The position numbers and the translations under genes are program-made. Below are positions 5,968 through 7,054 of a DNA stretch of 7,054 nt, piece after piece (positions within the stretch are counted from its first letter, which is position 1; every line of letters begins with the position of its first letter). This DNA comes from JANMAT01 sp031359995 (lineage in GTDB: Bacteria > Actinomycetota > Acidimicrobiia > Acidimicrobiales > Ilumatobacteraceae), in assembly GCA_031359995.1 (NCBI GenBank), contig JANMAT010000095.1, forward strand, positions 1 to 7,054, given 5' to 3'. The notes beneath the pieces were generated by a model that was not told the DNA's origin, did no database searches, and worked only from the letters and a program-made list of their open reading frames with translations.

Positions 5968-6981
5968 TCAGACCGTACGGGGCAGCAGGAGCAGGAGCTC
6001 GCGTGCCAGCGGGACCGACAGCGCGGCGAGGAAGGGCAGCACGAGCACCCAAGAAGTCCGCCTGGTGTAGAGGGCCGGCAACCACCGGACCGCCGCCACG
6101 ACGAGCAGCGCGGCGACGCCGGCGATCAGCAGGAAGAGGGCAGGGGCGAAGGAACGCTGCACGACCTTGGCCCGCACCGGCTCGCGCACCGAACGGTCGA
6201 AGCTGCCGGCGTAGGCCACGGCTTTGACGACCCGGACCCGGGTCGGGCTGATCAGACCGCCGTTGGTGACCAGCGTGAGCTGGCGGTCACTCGAGGCCTC
6301 GTAGATCCGACCGTCCTTGTGGTCGAGCTCGTCGTTGCTCGTCACTCGGAAGGCCAGGTTGCCAGCGGGCGTGCTGAGCAGCAGCTGGTCGCCGGCGATC
6401 AGCTCGCCAACGCGTGAGAAGGGCGCGCCGTACGTGGTGCGTCGCCCGATGATCACGCTGTTGCCGAGCTCGCCGGGGAAGGTTGTGGACGGGTCGTACG
6501 CCGGACCCCGCTCGAGGTCGGAACGGCTGCCGCCGGGGAAGACGGCCAGGTTCCGATCGAACTTCGGGAAGCGGATCTTGGCGACGGGCACACCCGCCGG
6601 CCAGGGCTGCTCGGCGATCGTGTTGTCGGCGATGAGGGGCACGGTTCGGTCGTAGGCCGAGAACGCCCGCTCCTGCTCGGCGGCGAAACGGGCGCCGCCG
6701 AACCACGCGGCGAACGCGACCACGAGCGAGACGACGAGGAGGACCACGGCGATCGATCGGGCCACGGTCCCGCGGACGGACCAGTCGCGCCGGTCGCCGG
6801 TGGTCGGAGGGGCGGGTGGCACCGTCGGCGGCGGCGCCGGCGGTGACACGATGGACGACACCGTGGCGCCCGATCCGATGAGGACCGGCGACGGCCCGGC
6901 GGGGTCGACGAGCAATGGGATGGTGTCGACGAGCTCTTCCTCGGCCGTGCGCACCGCCTGTCGGGTATCGGCGTCGGTCAT
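5968..6981 (-). CDS. Sortase-fold membrane protein lacking the catalytic Cys and His (pseudo-sortase)
   Basis: The 337-residue protein has an acidic cytoplasmic start, a Pro-rich linker (47-60), a transmembrane helix (about 74-95), an extracytoplasmic sortase-like domain (about 105-255) and two C-terminal hydrophobic segments (about 277-298 and 309-334). The domain resembles actinobacterial class E/D sortases: VPVAKIRFPKF (131-141), GPAYDPSTTFPGELGNSVIIG (159-179), then RRTTYGAPFSRVGELIAGD (180-198), LTLVTN (235-240) and an Arg at 248/250. In active sortases these read GHRTTYG...PF and TLTTC. Here the His position is Arg180 and the Cys position is Asn240, and the protein has no cysteine at all and only one His (221), which is not in the motif. 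It should therefore not act as a transpeptidase. The frame is intact and the surrounding motif is conserved, arguing against simple decay. The ATG overlaps the upstream stop as ATGA. Possible roles are a scaffold, substrate receptor or regulator for the nearby exosortase, but none is shown. Confidence 0.85.
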   Translation of the reverse strand: MTDADTRQAVRTAEEELVDTIPLLVDPAGPSPVLIGSGATVSSIVSPPAPPPTVPPAPPTTGDRRDWSVRGTVARSIAVVLLVVSLVVAFAAWFGGARFAAEQERAFSAYDRTVPLIADNTIAEQPWPAGVPVAKIRFPKFDRNLAVFPGGSRSDLERGPAYDPSTTFPGELGNSVIIGRRTTYGAPFSRVGELIAGDQLLLSTPAGNLAFRVTSNDELDHKDGRIYEASSDRQLTLVTNGGLISPTRVRVVKAVAYAGSFDRSVREPVRAKVVQRSFAPALFLLIAGVAALLVVAAVRWLPALYTRRTSWVLVLPFLAALSVPLARELLLLLPRTV

Positions 6982-7054
6982 GGCGCGACCGCCCAGCGCT
7001 CACGACGACGAGCCAGCCACGTGCCGAGCCAGAAGGCCAGCGCCCCCAGGATCG
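6978..7054 (-). CDS. C-terminal fragment of a membrane protein (gene continues beyond window)
   Basis: A minus-strand frame enters from the right edge and gives 24 residues before a TGA that overlaps the sortase-like ATG (ATGA). The tail is a hydrophobic stretch (ILGALAFWLGTWLA) followed by RRRERW and AVAP. A terminal membrane helix followed by an Arg cluster is what the end of a sortase or exosortase substrate looks like, but also what the last helix of any polytopic membrane protein can look like. The sorting motif, if any, would lie just outside the window. The tight overlap and sensible codon use make it likely to be real coding sequence in the same operon. No family can be named from this fragment. 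Confidence 0.6.
   Translation of the reverse strand, partial: ILGALAFWLGTWLARRRERWAVAP

Noticed and set aside
3955..6417. Very long plus-strand open frame of 820 codons
   Set aside because: It runs antisense across the start of the glycosyltransferase, the whole exosortase and part of the sortase-like gene. Its product is a low-complexity mix of Arg, His, Gln, Asp and Glu with no domain, as expected when a GC-rich gene is read backwards; the opposing genes have clear motifs.

Overview
The window is a dense, G+C-rich (about two thirds by eye) bacterial segment. It carries two tightly packed gene sets that converge tail to tail. The strong G/C bias at third codon positions, the ATGA/GTGA start-stop overlaps and the family content (actinobacterial-style sortase fold, exosortase, XagB-like GT2) suggest a high-GC actinobacterium, possibly Acidimicrobiia. 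That placement is inference; no rRNA or marker gene is present.

Left half, plus strand (1-2529): four genes with almost no spacing. They are the 3' part of an extended-SDR nucleotide-sugar epimerase/dehydratase, a GmhB-type HAD phosphatase (D-glycero-D-manno-heptose 1,7-bisphosphate 7-phosphatase family), a short transaldolase, and a class I SAM methyltransferase. Together they read as the end of a sugar-nucleotide cluster. The phosphatase and the transaldolase (which can make or consume sedoheptulose 7-phosphate) point to an activated heptose, although the isomerase, kinase and nucleotidyltransferase are not visible here.

Right half, minus strand (7054 down to 2526), in transcription order: the last 24 codons of a membrane protein ending in a hydrophobic helix plus an Arg cluster; a sortase-fold membrane protein that lacks both catalytic Cys and His; a 156-bp gap holding a possible 48-codon ORF and an inverted repeat; an exosortase with an intact Cys-Arg-His triad and an extra C-terminal extracytoplasmic domain; and a processive-type family 2 glycosyltransferase. 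This looks like a surface polysaccharide and protein-sorting locus. The two operons meet in a shared CTAG that supplies both stop codons.

The most unusual element is the pairing of a catalytically competent exosortase with a cysteine-free sortase-fold protein in one operon. The sortase-like protein keeps the family signature around the active site but has Arg in place of the catalytic His and Asn in place of the catalytic Cys. It may be a repurposed, non-enzymatic partner such as a scaffold, recognition factor or regulator.
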